A stretch of 64,000 nucleotides of DNA from Maritimibacter sp. HL-12. GTDB lineage: Bacteria > Pseudomonadota > Alphaproteobacteria > Rhodobacterales > Rhodobacteraceae. Of this stretch, positions 8,615-17,725 are shown one piece after another (within the stretch, counting starts at the first letter, position 1; the number at the start of each line of letters is the position of its first letter). The translations under genes were made by a program, and so were the position numbers. The notes beneath the pieces are model-generated. The model did not search any database. It saw only the letters and a program-made list of their open reading frames with translations, and had not been told where the DNA came from. Location of the stretch: contig NZ_FXBQ01000001.1 in assembly GCF_900177545.1 (NCBI RefSeq), positions 1,134,122 to 1,198,121 on the forward strand, written 5' to 3'.

Positions 8615-8954
8615 GGTCGGTATCACTTGTTCGGCGCGGGCCGGGTTGGCGCGGTTCTGCTCCGCATCAGCCCTAGTGCGGTGGTAATGGTTGTGCAAGT
8701 CGCCCCGCAAGGGGGCGACACGTTTCCGCAAGGGAAAAGCAAATTCGCTTGCTTTGCAATGGTCTTGTTGCCTCGCGCGACCTCGTGACCGGGTCATTGC
8801 GCTGCCAGGCATCGCTGCCGGACCGCGTTAGCGCCGCAGGCTGCGGGGTGCAAACGGCGTGGCGTTGCCGCGCTGCGGCATTTTTCCGTTCCGTCATAAT
8901 TGACCCACCCTCCCCCGACCGCTACCAAAAGCCATCAGTCCGAGGAGGAAACCG
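8615..8954. other. Intergenic region between greA and the ETF-QO gene, structured but without a gene
   Basis: A 340-bp divergent gap that must carry the promoters of both flanking genes. It contains a strong hairpin GTCGCCCC-GCAAG-GGGGCGAC (8699-8719) on the greA side and a terminator-like hairpin with a T-run (8866-8885) on the other. No reading frame with family similarity was found. Confidence 0.6.
8866..8885 (+). terminator. Orphan terminator-like hairpin
   Basis: TGCCGC-GCT-GCGGCA followed directly by TTTTT on the plus strand. No plus-strand gene lies upstream of it, since greA points away, so it may end a short untranslated transcript or attenuate the downstream ETF-QO gene 70 bp later. 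The stem is only 6 bp. Confidence 0.35.
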
Positions 8955-10607
8955 ATGTCCGAGATTGAACGCGAGGCGATGGAAGTCGATGTGGTGATCG
9001 TGGGCGCGGGGCCTGCAGGTCTCTCGGCAGCGATCCGGCTCAAGCAGATCGACGAAGGTCTCAACGTCGTCGTTCTGGAAAAAGGCTCCGAGGTCGGTGC
9101 CCATATCCTCTCCGGCGCGGTGCTCGACCCGTCCGGGCTCGACCGGCTCATCCCCGACTGGAAAGACAAGGGCGCCCCGGTGCGGACCGCGGTCAGCCAC
9201 GACGAGTTTCTCATGCTGTCCGAGAACGGCGGCTTTTCGATTCCCACATGGCCGATGCCGCCGCTGATGTCGAACCACGGCGCCTATATCGTCTCGATGG
9301 GCAACGTCGCGCGCTGGCTGGCCGAACAGGCCGAGGCGTTGGGGGTAGAAATCTATCCCGGCATGTCCTGCTCGGAGTTGATCTGCGATCCCGAATCCGG
9401 CGTGGTCAAGGGCGTGGTGGCGGGCGAGTTCGGCAAGAACCCCGATGGCACCCCCGGGCCGGCCTACGAGCCGGGCATGGAGCTGCTCGGCAAATACGTG
9501 TTCCTCGCCGAAGGCGTGCGCGGTTCGCTCGCAAAACAGGTGATGAGCAAGTTCGAGCTGTGCAAGGGCCGCGATTTTCCCAAGTACGGCATCGGCATGA
9601 AGGAAATCTGGGAGATCGACCCCGCCAAGCACAAGGAAGGCACCGTCACCCACACCATGGGCTGGCCGCTCGGCAAGAACGCCTCGGGCGGCGGCTTTGC
9701 CTACCATGCCGAGAACAATCAGCTTTTCCTCGGTCTCGTGGTGCACCTCAACTACGAGAACCCCCACCTCCACCCCTACATGGAATTCCAGCGGATGAAG
9801 CATCATCCGAAGATCGCCGCGCTGCTCGAAGGCGGCAAGCGCGTGGCGTATGGCGCGCGGGCGATCGCGGCGGGCGGCTACCAGTCGATGCCGAAGGCGG
9901 TCTTCCCCGGCGGCGCGCTGCTGGGCGACAACGTCGGGTTGGTGAATTATGCCCGGATCAAGGGCAACCACAACGCCATGCTCTCGGGTATCGCCGCGGC
10001 GGAGGCGGCGGCCGAAGCGATCAAGGCAGGCCGCTCGGGCGACGTGCTGGACGCCTACGAGGCCGAATTGCGTTCCGGCGACGTGGCGCGCGATCTCAAA
10101 CCCGTGCGCAACGTCAAGCCGCTGATGACGCGGCTTGGCCTGCGGCTCGGGCTGATGGTGTCGGGCTTCGACATGTGGTTCCAGACGATCTTCAAATCCT
10201 CGCTGTTCGGCACCATGAAACACGGCAAGTCGGATGCCGCCGCCACCGGTCGGGCGAAGGATTTTCTCAAGATCGACTACCCCAAGCCCGACGGCACGAT
10301 CAGCTTCGACAGGCTGACAAACCTGAGCTTCTCGGCCACCAATCACGAGGAAAGCCAGCCCTGCCACCTGCATCTGAAAGATCCCGATCTGCCGATCGCG
10401 CTCAACCTGCCGGAATACGACGAACCGGCCCAGCGCTACTGCCCGGCGGGGGTCTACGAGGTGGTGCAGACCGAAGCGGGGCCCAAGTTCCAGATCAATT
10501 TCCAGAACTGCGTGCACTGCAAGACCTGCGATATCAAGGACCCGCAGCAGAACATCACCTGGAAAGTGCCGCAAGGCGGCGACGGGCCGAATTATCCCAA
10601 CATGTAA
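8955..10607 (+). CDS. Electron transfer flavoprotein-ubiquinone oxidoreductase (ETF-QO)
   Basis: 550 residues. This membrane-associated FAD/4Fe-4S enzyme passes electrons from ETF (fatty-acid and amino-acid dehydrogenases) to ubiquinone. The N-terminal [17 protein letters not shown] is the FAD Rossmann motif. MGWPLG, GGFAYH and the AIAAGGYQSMPK region match the family. The C-terminal CPAGVYEV and NCVHCKTCDIKDP supply the four cysteines of the Fe-S cluster. The start has an ideal GAGGAGGAAACCG. ETF alpha/beta genes are not in the window. Confidence 0.96.
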   Translation: MSEIEREAMEVDVVIVGAGPAGLSAAIRLKQIDEGLNVVVLEKGSEVGAHILSGAVLDPSGLDRLIPDWKDKGAPVRTAVSHDEFLMLSENGGFSIPTWPMPPLMSNHGAYIVSMGNVARWLAEQAEALGVEIYPGMSCSELICDPESGVVKGVVAGEFGKNPDGTPGPAYEPGMELLGKYVFLAEGVRGSLAKQVMSKFELCKGRDFPKYGIGMKEIWEIDPAKHKEGTVTHTMGWPLGKNASGGGFAYHAENNQLFLGLVVHLNYENPHLHPYMEFQRMKHHPKIAALLEGGKRVAYGARAIAAGGYQSMPKAVFPGGALLGDNVGLVNYARIKGNHNAMLSGIAAAEAAAEAIKAGRSGDVLDAYEAELRSGDVARDLKPVRNVKPLMTRLGLRLGLMVSGFDMWFQTIFKSSLFGTMKHGKSDAAATGRAKDFLKIDYPKPDGTISFDRLTNLSFSATNHEESQPCHLHLKDPDLPIALNLPEYDEPAQRYCPAGVYEVVQTEAGPKFQINFQNCVHCKTCDIKDPQQNITWKVPQGGDGPNYPNM

Positions 10608-10707
10608 AGCCGCTTGCGCGCAGGGATTCACGCAAGCGTCAGGGTCGATCGGCACGCGGCGGATTGAACCGCCGCCCCGGCCCCATTAGGTTGCAGGCAT
10701 TGTATAC

Positions 10708-12429
10708 GTGACGGAGCTTCCCTTGCCGCATCCCCTCATCCTTCGCGCGCTCGGCCTGTCCGCGCTCATGCTCGGCGTCACCCTCGCACCGGCCCGGGCC
10801 GACGACGGGTTTGCCGGTGCCTATCTCGCGGCCCGCTCGGCCGATCAAAGCGCCGACTACACAGCCGTCGTGGAATACGGTGCCCGGGCATTGGCGGCCG
10901 ACTCCGAAAACAGCGGCCTGATGGAAGGGCTCATCATCGCGCAGATCGGGCTTGGCCAGATCGAACAGGCGGTTCCGGTGGCCCGCAGGCTGATCGCTGA
11001 AGATGACGACAATCAGGTGGCCGGGCTGGTGCTCATGGCCGATGCCATGAAGCGTGAAGACTGGAACGCCGTGCTCGCGCAGCTGGACGAAGGCGTTTCG
11101 GTCGGCGGCTTTCTCGACCAGATGATCGAGGCGTGGTCGTTTATCGGCACCGGCCAGATGGGCCCCGCCGTTGCCCTGTTCGATGATCTGGCCGATGACT
11201 CCGGAACCCGGCAGGCGGCCCTGATCCAGAAGGCTTTGGCGCTGGCGCTGGTCGGCGATCACGAGGGGGCGGCGCGGATCTTTTCCGGCGAGGACGAGGT
11301 GCTGCAGCTGAACCGCGCCGGGATCATCGCCTATGCCCAGGTTCTCAGCCAGCTCGAGCGCAATGCCGATGCTGCCGCCATGCTGGCAACCACCTTCCCC
11401 GACACCGTCGATGCCGAGCTTGTCACCCTGCGCGAAGAATTGGAGGCCGGCAAACCGATTGCCTTCACCGCGATATCAGGCGCGCGCGAGGGGCTTTCGC
11501 GGCTGTTCTACGAAGTTGCCGACTCGCTCGCGGGCGAGACCGACCCGGGGCTGGTATTGATCTATGCACGGATAGCTGAATTTCTCGATCCTGCCACCGT
11601 CGGTGCCACACTGGTCACAGCAGCCGTTCTGGAAGAGGTCGAAAACTACGCGTTGGCAGCAGAATCCTATGCCCGGGTGCCGCAGGATCACCAGGCATTT
11701 CCACAGGCGCAGCTCGGCCGGGCACAGGCGCTGCGGCGCATGGACCGGGTCGAGGAAGCCATCGAGGTTCTGGAAACTCTCATCGCGGCCCGACCGGAGC
11801 TTGCACCGGCCCACGCCGCACTTGGTGACACCTACCGCTTCGAGCAACGCTTCGCCGAGGCAACGCCGCACTACGATGATGCCATCGCGCTGTATGACAG
11901 GGATCGCGCGGCCCAATGGTCGGTCTATTTCGCGCGCGGCATCGCGCTTGAGCGCGAAGGCCGCTGGCCCGAGGCGGAACGCGATTTCCGCAAGGCGCTG
12001 GAATTGTCGCCCGATCAGCCCTCGGTTCTGAACTACCTCGGTTATTCCTACGTCGAGAAGCGCGAAAACCTCGATGAGGCGCTCGACATGATCCAGCGCG
12101 CCGTCGAAGCGCGGCCCTTCGACGGCTACATCCGCGACAGCCTCGGATGGGTCTATTACCGGCTCGGGCGCTATGAAGATGCGGTCGGAGAAATGGAGCG
12201 CGCGGTGGAACTGATGCCGCTCGACCCGGTGTTGAACGATCACCTCGGCGATACCTATTGGGCCGTCGGACGGCTGCGCGAAGCCCGGTTCCAGTGGAGC
12301 CGCGCGCTCTCCTTCATCACCGATGAAACCAACCTCGAGGAACTCGATCCCGACCGGATTCGGCGCAAGCTGGACGTCGGGCTCGACGTGGTGCTTGAAG
12401 AAGAAGGCGGGGAGCCGATCACGCGATGA
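10708..12429 (+). CDS. Exported tetratricopeptide-repeat protein
   Basis: 573 residues. A signal peptide (hydrophobic LGLSALMLGVTLAPARA) is followed by many TPR helical pairs, clearest between about residues 330 and 540 (AHAALGDTYRFEQRFAEATPHYDDAI; NYLGYSYVEKRENLDEALDMIQRAVE; DSLGWVYYRLGRYEDAVGEMERAVEL; DHLGDTYWAVGRLREA). Such proteins act as periplasmic or outer-membrane scaffolds; no specific partner is visible. The GTG at 10708 is the longest start; a TTG at 10723 has GGAG at better spacing and is a good alternative. The stop overlaps ispE by 4 bp (ATGA), so the two are translationally coupled. Confidence 0.85.
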   Translation: MTELPLPHPLILRALGLSALMLGVTLAPARADDGFAGAYLAARSADQSADYTAVVEYGARALAADSENSGLMEGLIIAQIGLGQIEQAVPVARRLIAEDDDNQVAGLVLMADAMKREDWNAVLAQLDEGVSVGGFLDQMIEAWSFIGTGQMGPAVALFDDLADDSGTRQAALIQKALALALVGDHEGAARIFSGEDEVLQLNRAGIIAYAQVLSQLERNADAAAMLATTFPDTVDAELVTLREELEAGKPIAFTAISGAREGLSRLFYEVADSLAGETDPGLVLIYARIAEFLDPATVGATLVTAAVLEEVENYALAAESYARVPQDHQAFPQAQLGRAQALRRMDRVEEAIEVLETLIAARPELAPAHAALGDTYRFEQRFAEATPHYDDAIALYDRDRAAQWSVYFARGIALEREGRWPEAERDFRKALELSPDQPSVLNYLGYSYVEKRENLDEALDMIQRAVEARPFDGYIRDSLGWVYYRLGRYEDAVGEMERAVELMPLDPVLNDHLGDTYWAVGRLREARFQWSRALSFITDETNLEELDPDRIRRKLDVGLDVVLEEEGGEPITR

Positions 12430-13253
12430 TGACGAAAACCTTCGCTCCGGCCAAGATCAACCTCACCCTGCACGTCACCGGCCAGCGCGCCGACGGCTAC
12501 CACCTGCTCGACAGTCTGGTGATGTTTGCCGACGTGGGCGACCGGGTCCGCCTCGTGCCCGCCGATGCGATGTCGCTCGAAGTGACCGGCCCGATGGCCG
12601 CAGGCGTGCCCGCAGACGCGAGCAACCTCGTCTGGAAGGCCGCAGCCCTGCACGATCTTCCGGTTGCGATCACCCTCGAAAAGCATCTGCCCACGGCGGG
12701 CGGCATCGGCGGCGGCTCGTCGGATGCGGCGGCGACGCTGTTCGCGATGGTCGATCTCACCGGAAACGCCACGATGCCGGAGGGCGCAACCGCCCTCGGT
12801 TCCGACGTGCGCGTCTGCCTCGCCCGGCAGGCGGCCCGGATGCGCGGGGTCGGTGACGAGGTGCAGCCGGTGCAAGGCGTGCCGGAATTGCACGTGGTGC
12901 TTGCCAACCCCGGCGTCGCGATGTCGACCCCGGAGGTGTTCGCGGCCCTCGAAAGCAAGCAAAACGAGCCGATGCCGAAGCGGATTCCGCGCTGGCGTGG
13001 CGCATGGTCCGCGATCGACTGGATCTCGAAGCAGCGCAACGATCTCGAAGCCCCGGCGCTGAAACTTGCGCCGGTCATCGGCGACGTGCTCGCGGCTCTG
13101 ACGGCCCTGCCCGGCGCGCGCATGGCGCGGATGTCGGGTTCGGGTGCCACCTGTTTCGCCCTGTTCGAGGACCGGGCCGAGGCCGATGCCGCGGCGGACG
13201 ATCTTGCCGATGCGCACCCCGACTGGTGGGTTACGGCGGCGAGTCTGCATTAG
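12426..13253 (+). CDS. ispE: 4-diphosphocytidyl-2-C-methyl-D-erythritol kinase
   Basis: 275 residues. It phosphorylates CDP-methylerythritol in the non-mevalonate isoprenoid pathway. GHMP-kinase motifs are present: APAKINLTLHVTGQRADGYHLL at the N-terminus, the ATP-binding LPTAGGIGGGSSDAA, and the C-terminal MSGSGATCFALF. The start overlaps the TPR gene by ATGA, a common arrangement in this order of bacteria. The last gene of its unit; a non-coding gap follows. Confidence 0.97.
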   Translation: MMTKTFAPAKINLTLHVTGQRADGYHLLDSLVMFADVGDRVRLVPADAMSLEVTGPMAAGVPADASNLVWKAAALHDLPVAITLEKHLPTAGGIGGGSSDAAATLFAMVDLTGNATMPEGATALGSDVRVCLARQAARMRGVGDEVQPVQGVPELHVVLANPGVAMSTPEVFAALESKQNEPMPKRIPRWRGAWSAIDWISKQRNDLEAPALKLAPVIGDVLAALTALPGARMARMSGSGATCFALFEDRAEADAAADDLADAHPDWWVTAASLH

Positions 13254-13382
13254 GCGAAAACGCCGTGAACCGCTTCGCCCGACGAAGCCGCGAGGGCTTG
13301 GCTCGCGTGATCAAGCCGTCCATTCGATGTTTCAGGTCATGGCATGAGGCGTGATCCGCACTTCTTGGCGAGTGCTTGAGAA

Positions 13383-13398
13383 TTTGTGATCACAAAAA
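13383..13398. promoter_or_regulatory. Palindromic operator-like site, left copy
   Basis: TTTGTGATCACAAA is a perfect 14-bp palindrome followed by two more A. The 14-bp stretch TGTGATCACAAAAA (13385-13398) recurs exactly, in reverse orientation, at 13645-13658. Its size and symmetry fit a dimeric regulator of GntR type, but no regulator gene is adjacent. Confidence 0.4.
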
Positions 13399-13501
13399 GG
13401 TCAGGGCACCCTGAAGCGGTTGAGCCTTCTGATCTTTCTTCATATCCCGTCCTGCTCGACAGGTTATTGCTGTATTTCGGATGAATCCCCTCATCCGACT
13501 T
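13395..13501 (-). ncRNA. Candidate small RNA (about 105 nt)
   Basis: Read on the minus strand from a sigma70-like promoter at 13508-13536, the transcript would fold into TCGGATGA-GGGGAT-TCATCCGA (13477-13498), a small CCTG-TCGAG-CAGG hairpin (13451-13463) and a terminal TCAGG-GTGC-CCTGA hairpin (13401-13414) followed by CCTTTTTG. This is the plan of a trans-acting sRNA. The terminator stem is short, and no expression evidence is available here. Confidence 0.3.
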
Positions 13502-13507
13502 GTCAAC

Positions 13508-13536
13508 ATTTAGACAGAAGCACCTGAATTCGTCAA
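13508..13536 (-). promoter_or_regulatory. Sigma70-like promoter on the minus strand
   Basis: On the minus strand TTGACG (13531-13536), a 17-bp spacer and CTAAAT (13508-13513) match the -35 and -10 consensus at 5/6 and 4/6. The nearest minus-strand gene downstream is none within the gap (ispE is on the plus strand), so it would drive the candidate small RNA. Confidence 0.35.
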
Positions 13537-13642
13537 TATAAAGGGTTGACGTTTTGCATTTCCGCGCCAAATGGCCAAAAAACGAGTCGCACCAATAGGT
13601 TGGCCTCATCTCGCCGGAAAAATCCGTCGCCGCGTCGTGATA

Positions 13643-13658
13643 TTTTTTTGTGATCACA
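13643..13658. promoter_or_regulatory. Palindromic operator-like site, right copy
   Basis: TTTTTTTGTGATCACA; the part 13645-13658 is the exact reverse complement of 13385-13398. It lies about 40 bp from the end of folC. The two copies bracket 246 bp. Confidence 0.4.
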
Positions 13659-13695
13659 GATTGCCCTGCGCTGTTCACCGCCGACCGGAAGGCGC

Positions 13696-14970
13696 TCAGG
13701 CGTTATCCCGCAGCACTTGCCCGGCAAGATAGAGCGAGCCGCAAATCAGGATGCGCGCGGTGGGGTCTTCGACCACGATTGTCGAAACCGCGGCCAGAAC
13801 GTCATCGGCCGTCCGAGTCTGATGTCCTGCGTTGGCGGCGAAACGGGCGGTATCCTCGGCCGAGAGGGTTGCCGCCTCGCCGGGGATCGACACCGCCGTG
13901 AGGCTCGCGGCCCGCCCGGCAAGTGGCCGCATGAACCCGGCCACGTCCTTGGTGTTGAGCATGCCGCAGACAAGATGCGTCGGGCGCGGCGGCAAGCCAT
14001 CGAGCACCCGCGCGAGCATTTCGCCGGCCGCCGGGTTGTGTCCACCGTCGAGCCAAAGCTCGGCCGCCCCGGCCGTCTCGACCAGCGGCCCGGACTGCAA
14101 TCGCTGCATCCGCGCCGGCCAAGAGGCATCGCGCATGGCCGCCTCGCAGGCAGGCTCGGCAAACCCAAGCGCCCGCAGCGCGGCGATCGCCACCCCGGCG
14201 TTCTGAACCTGGTGGTCACCGATCAAGGCCGGAAGCGGCAGGTCGACAAGCCCGGTTTCATCCTGGAACACCAGCCGCCCGCGTTCTTTCCAAACCTGCC
14301 AGTGCTGACCGTGGGCAATCACCGGCGCACCCATCCGCGCGGCCTGCCGTTCGATCACCGCGAGGGCTGCCTCCTCCTGCGGCCCGACCACAATCGGCAC
14401 GCCCGGCTTGATGATCCCCGCCTTCTCGAAGGCGATCTTCTCGATCGTATCGCCGAGAAACTGGGTATGGTCGATCGAGACCGGGGTGATCACGGTCACA
14501 GCCGGTTTCTCGATCACGTTGGTCGCATCGAGCCTCCCGCCCAGCCCGACTTCGAGCAAGGTGTAGTCGGCTGGCGTTTCGGCGAAGGCGAGCAGCGCCG
14601 CCACGGTCGTGATTTCGAAATAGGTGATGCTTTCGCCGCCATTGGCAGCATAGCAGCGGTCGAGCACCTGCGTGAGGTGGTCTTCCGAGATCAACGCACC
14701 CGCAAGCCGGATCCGCTCATGAAAGCGGGCAAGATGCGGCGAGGTATAGGCATGCGCCGCAAGCCCCGCGCCCTCGATACCGGCGCGGATCATCGCCAGC
14801 GTCGAGCCCTTGCCGTTGGTGCCCGCGATATGCACCACAGGAGGCAGACGTCGTTCGGGGTGGCCAACGGCCGCGAGCAGCCGCCAGACCCGGTCGAGCG
14901 TCAGGTCGATCACTTTGGGATGGAGCGACATCATCCGGTCGAGGATGACATCGGAGCCGGGGTTGCTCAC
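13696..14970 (-). CDS. folC: Bifunctional dihydrofolate synthase / folylpolyglutamate synthase
   Basis: 424 residues. It adds glutamate to dihydropteroate and then to reduced folates. The Mur-ligase ATP loop [11 protein letters not shown] is near residue 50, followed by [14 protein letters not shown]; the central [16 protein letters not shown] and the C-terminal [15 protein letters not shown] are family signatures. The start is a GTG that overlaps the accD stop (GTGA), the classic accD-folC coupling. The gene ends at the edge of the AT-richer gap. Confidence 0.96.
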   Translation of the reverse strand: MSNPGSDVILDRMMSLHPKVIDLTLDRVWRLLAAVGHPERRLPPVVHIAGTNGKGSTLAMIRAGIEGAGLAAHAYTSPHLARFHERIRLAGALISEDHLTQVLDRCYAANGGESITYFEITTVAALLAFAETPADYTLLEVGLGGRLDATNVIEKPAVTVITPVSIDHTQFLGDTIEKIAFEKAGIIKPGVPIVVGPQEEAALAVIERQAARMGAPVIAHGQHWQVWKERGRLVFQDETGLVDLPLPALIGDHQVQNAGVAIAALRALGFAEPACEAAMRDASWPARMQRLQSGPLVETAGAAELWLDGGHNPAAGEMLARVLDGLPPRPTHLVCGMLNTKDVAGFMRPLAGRAASLTAVSIPGEAATLSAEDTARFAANAGHQTRTADDVLAAVSTIVVEDPTARILICGSLYLAGQVLRDNA

Positions 14971-15905
14971 TCTTTGCGCGCCTCTTTGGCAGGCTGCTCT
15001 TCCACCAATTCAGGCGCCGGGGCTTCCGGCGCGGGCAGATCGCCGCGCACCGCGGGGGTTTGCCCGAGCAGAATACGCAGGATCGTGACGAGTTCATCCT
15101 TGAGGTTCTTGCGGTGCGTCACCCGGTCGAGCATGCCGTGATCGAGCAGGTATTCGGCGCGCTGGAAGCCTTCGGGCAGTTTTTCGCGGATCGTCTGCTC
15201 GATCACGCGGGGGCCAGCAAAGCAGATCAGCGCGTTCGGCTCGGCGATCTGCACGTCGCCCAGCATCGCATAGGAGGCGGTCACGCCGCCGGTGGTGGGA
15301 TGGGTCAGCACCACGATATAGGGCAGGCCCGCTTCCTTCACCATGTCGACCGCGACGGTGGTGCGCGGCATCTGCATCAGGCTCAGGATGCCCTCCTGCA
15401 TCCGCGCGCCCCCGGCGGCCGAAAACAGCACCAGCGGGCGCTTGAGCGCCACGGCACGTTCGGCGGCGGCAATGATCGCGTTGCCGACATACATCCCCAT
15501 CGAGCCGCCCATGAACGAGAAATCCTGCGCCGCCGCGACGATCGGCGTGCGCCCGATCTCGCCTTCGGCCACCAGCATGGCCTCTTTCTCGGTGGTCGAT
15601 TTCTGCGCGGCCTTGAGCCGGTCGGGGTAGCGCTTCTGGTCCTTGAAGTGCAAGGGATCGGCGACCGGCGCAGGCACATCGACATCGACGAAGATGCCGC
15701 CATCGAACAGCGCCTGGAAGCGGTCGCGCGGGCTGATCGCCATATGATGTTCGCAGGCGGTGCAGACGTGGAGGTTCTGCTCAAGCTCGCGGTGGAACAG
15801 CATCTGGCCGCACTCGGGGCACTTGATCCACAGGTTTTCAGGCACCTCGCGGCGCGAAAACAACGAGTTGATCCGGGGCCGGACGTAGTTGGAGATCCAG
15901 TTCAT
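14967..15905 (-). CDS. accD: Acetyl-CoA carboxylase carboxyltransferase subunit beta
   Basis: 312 residues. The beta subunit of the carboxyltransferase that makes malonyl-CoA for fatty-acid synthesis. The N-terminal zinc ribbon has four cysteines (C29, C32, C48, C51; KCPECG and CTACEHH). The carboxyltransferase core shows FMGGSMG, the oxyanion region [11 protein letters not shown] and [27 protein letters not shown] precedes the ATG. Translationally coupled to folC downstream. The last ~30 residues are an Ala/Pro/Glu tail not needed for the fold. Confidence 0.97.
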   Translation of the reverse strand: MNWISNYVRPRINSLFSRREVPENLWIKCPECGQMLFHRELEQNLHVCTACEHHMAISPRDRFQALFDGGIFVDVDVPAPVADPLHFKDQKRYPDRLKAAQKSTTEKEAMLVAEGEIGRTPIVAAAQDFSFMGGSMGMYVGNAIIAAAERAVALKRPLVLFSAAGGARMQEGILSLMQMPRTTVAVDMVKEAGLPYIVVLTHPTTGGVTASYAMLGDVQIAEPNALICFAGPRVIEQTIREKLPEGFQRAEYLLDHGMLDRVTHRKNLKDELVTILRILLGQTPAVRGDLPAPEAPAPELVEEQPAKEARKE

Positions 15906-15933
15906 GTGACTTCCTCGGACTGACTGGCCCTAC

Positions 15934-16854
15934 CTAAGACGAGGGGCCGGTATTTGCAATCGGCCGATGGCGGTTCATCCAGCGCCACCAGGCAAGAAAG
16001 ATCAGCGTTGTCACCGCTGTCTGGGTCAGGATCGAGTAGGTCATGTAGCCCGAAGTCGGGGGAATCTCGGCGAGAAACAGCGAAAACCCTTCGAGCGATC
16101 CCGATATGCCGATTCCGGTCAGCGCGGCGTTGTTGCCGAAGTGCAGCCCCACAGCCGCGCCGAGGTTGCCGGTGCGCAGGGTGATGAAGGCGGCCAGCGT
16201 GCCCATGACCGTGGCGTTGAACACATAGGCCAGCGCGTTAGCCATACCATAAACACCGGGCTGGAAATGCAACAGCCCGAACACCAGCGAGGGCGCAACG
16301 CCCCAGACCAGGGCGGAGCGAAACCGAGCCCGTAATTGTTGCAGCAGGTAGCCGCGAAACAGCGCCTCTTCGGCGAAAACCTGCACGAAGATCAGCGCAA
16401 GGGCGGGGAGAAGCCCCGCGAGCCACGGCAGCATCGGAGCGGCCTGGCGCAGCCCCGGCGCGGCGTCCTGCGGCAGAACCAGGTGCTCAACCGCCATCAG
16501 CCCGTAAAGGCCGGCAGCAAGGCCAAGCATGACGGCCGCCCCAAGACCGACATGGCGCAGATTGAGGCGCCGGTCGGCCCCGAACAGGCTGCTGAAGCCA
16601 CGGCGGTGCAGGGCCGGCAAGACAAGGGCGAGGCCGACATGGAATCCGATGAAGCTCGCAAAGAATACCGCCGCCGAGGCCCAGGTGTTGCCCTGCGCGA
16701 CGATCGCGGTCGGCAGGCCGAGAAGCTGTGCGCCGATCAGCACCATGGCAAAGGAAACGCCAAGCCAGATCGCCATCGTCAACACGAAACCGAGCAATGT
16801 CCGCCAAAGTTGCGTCCGAGGCTTGGCCAATTCCCAGAATGCAGGTTGCGTCAT
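15934..16854 (-). CDS. CPBP-family intramembrane glutamic endopeptidase
   Basis: 306 residues with about eight hydrophobic helices. The Abi/CAAX-protease motifs are all present: EEALFRGYLLQQL (motif 1), FGLLHF (motif 2) and GLHFGNN (motif 3). Members cleave within membranes (Rce1-like) or confer bacteriocin self-immunity; the substrate is unknown. It ends 28 bp before accD on the same strand but lacks overlap, and its relation to accD is probably positional only. Confidence 0.88.
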   Translation of the reverse strand: MTQPAFWELAKPRTQLWRTLLGFVLTMAIWLGVSFAMVLIGAQLLGLPTAIVAQGNTWASAAVFFASFIGFHVGLALVLPALHRRGFSSLFGADRRLNLRHVGLGAAVMLGLAAGLYGLMAVEHLVLPQDAAPGLRQAAPMLPWLAGLLPALALIFVQVFAEEALFRGYLLQQLRARFRSALVWGVAPSLVFGLLHFQPGVYGMANALAYVFNATVMGTLAAFITLRTGNLGAAVGLHFGNNAALTGIGISGSLEGFSLFLAEIPPTSGYMTYSILTQTAVTTLIFLAWWRWMNRHRPIANTGPSS

Positions 16855-16987
16855 CTCGAAATCTCCGGGTCTGTGCCTGCGCAGCTTGACGCCCCGGCTC
16901 GTGATCGTCCAGCAGGTTGCACCAATCGGGGGACTGACTTACTCCTTGGGCAACGCGCGACGGAGGGGGAGAGAAGGCGTGGCCAGC

Positions 16988-17668
16988 ATGGGTTTGCGCG
17001 GTTTTCTGGTGTGCGGTTTGCTGTTGGCCGGCTGTTCGGGCGGCGGCAGTGGCTTGGTCTCAACAGCCGCCACCCGGGGAAGCCCAAGCATTCAGGTTCT
17101 ATCGAAGGCATTCACCATCGAAGGGCCAAGGGGGTTCTGCGTCGATGAAGATGCCACCCGCGAAACAGACACGGGAACCTTCGTCATGCTCGGCGGATGC
17201 GCCGCGATCTCGGGCAACAGGCGCGACGCCAAACCGACCACCCCGGCGATGCTGACCGCTTCGGTCACGCCCGCCGAAGCCCCGCTCGACAACGCCGGTC
17301 TCGACCGGCTGGCGCGGTTCTTTTCAACGCCCGAAGGGCAAGACGCTCTTGCCCGCGGCGATGGCGCTTCGGATGTCGGGGTTCTCGACATATCGCGAAG
17401 CGAGGGTCTCGTGCTGGTCCATGCGCAAGACGGGACGCAACAGGGCGACACGACGGGCGACTACTGGCGCGGGGTCTTTTCGACCGCGGCCCACCTCGTC
17501 ACCATCACCGTGTCCGGTTTTCGCGCAGCTCCGCTGGATGAAAAAACCGGCGCGGCGCTCGCGCGCGACTTCGTCAAGGCAATCCGCCGCGCCAACGCGA
17601 CGGAACCGGCAGGTGCGCAGGGTGCAGGCAACACCGGATTGGCATCTTTTTTCAATCGTTTGCTCTGA
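16988..17668 (+). CDS. Putative lipoprotein, unknown function
   Basis: 226 residues. A lipoprotein signal peptide with lipobox LLAGC (Cys at residue 16) is followed by a Gly/Ser linker and a globular domain, IQVLSKAFTIEGPRGFCVDEDATRETDTGTFVMLGGC, containing two conserved-looking cysteines. I do not recognise the domain. A GTG nine bases upstream (16979) is an alternative start; GGAGGGGGAGAGAAGG precedes both. Followed after 57 bp by the DUF6478-like gene on the same strand. Confidence 0.75.
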   Translation: MGLRGFLVCGLLLAGCSGGGSGLVSTAATRGSPSIQVLSKAFTIEGPRGFCVDEDATRETDTGTFVMLGGCAAISGNRRDAKPTTPAMLTASVTPAEAPLDNAGLDRLARFFSTPEGQDALARGDGASDVGVLDISRSEGLVLVHAQDGTQQGDTTGDYWRGVFSTAAHLVTITVSGFRAAPLDEKTGAALARDFVKAIRRANATEPAGAQGAGNTGLASFFNRLL

Positions 17669-17725
17669 AGAAACCTTTTGATTTAAGTATGGCAACAATC
17701 CTGATCCAGAGGCGATTCCCTTCCC

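Larger units (their letters stand above)
13254..13695. other. AT-richer non-coding region between ispE and folC
   Basis: 442 bp with visibly lower GC than both sides. No frame looks coding: a 113-codon minus-strand GTG frame crosses it but has no ribosome binding site or recognisable domain. It contains two TGTGATCACA palindromes in inverted orientation, a sigma70-like promoter, three small hairpins and a T-run (itemised separately), which together suggest a small-RNA or regulatory locus, or a degenerated insertion. Confidence 0.6.

Noticed and set aside
9248-10711. Long plus-strand frame of 487 codons inside the ETF-QO gene
   Set aside because: Shadow of the ETF-QO gene in another frame, Arg/Gly/Pro-rich as expected for GC-rich out-of-frame translation; no family similarity.
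13337-13678. 113-codon minus-strand GTG frame in the ispE-folC gap
   Set aside because: No ribosome binding site, no recognised domain and unusual composition; it crosses the promoter, hairpin and palindrome signals. A decayed gene cannot be excluded, but coding is not supported.
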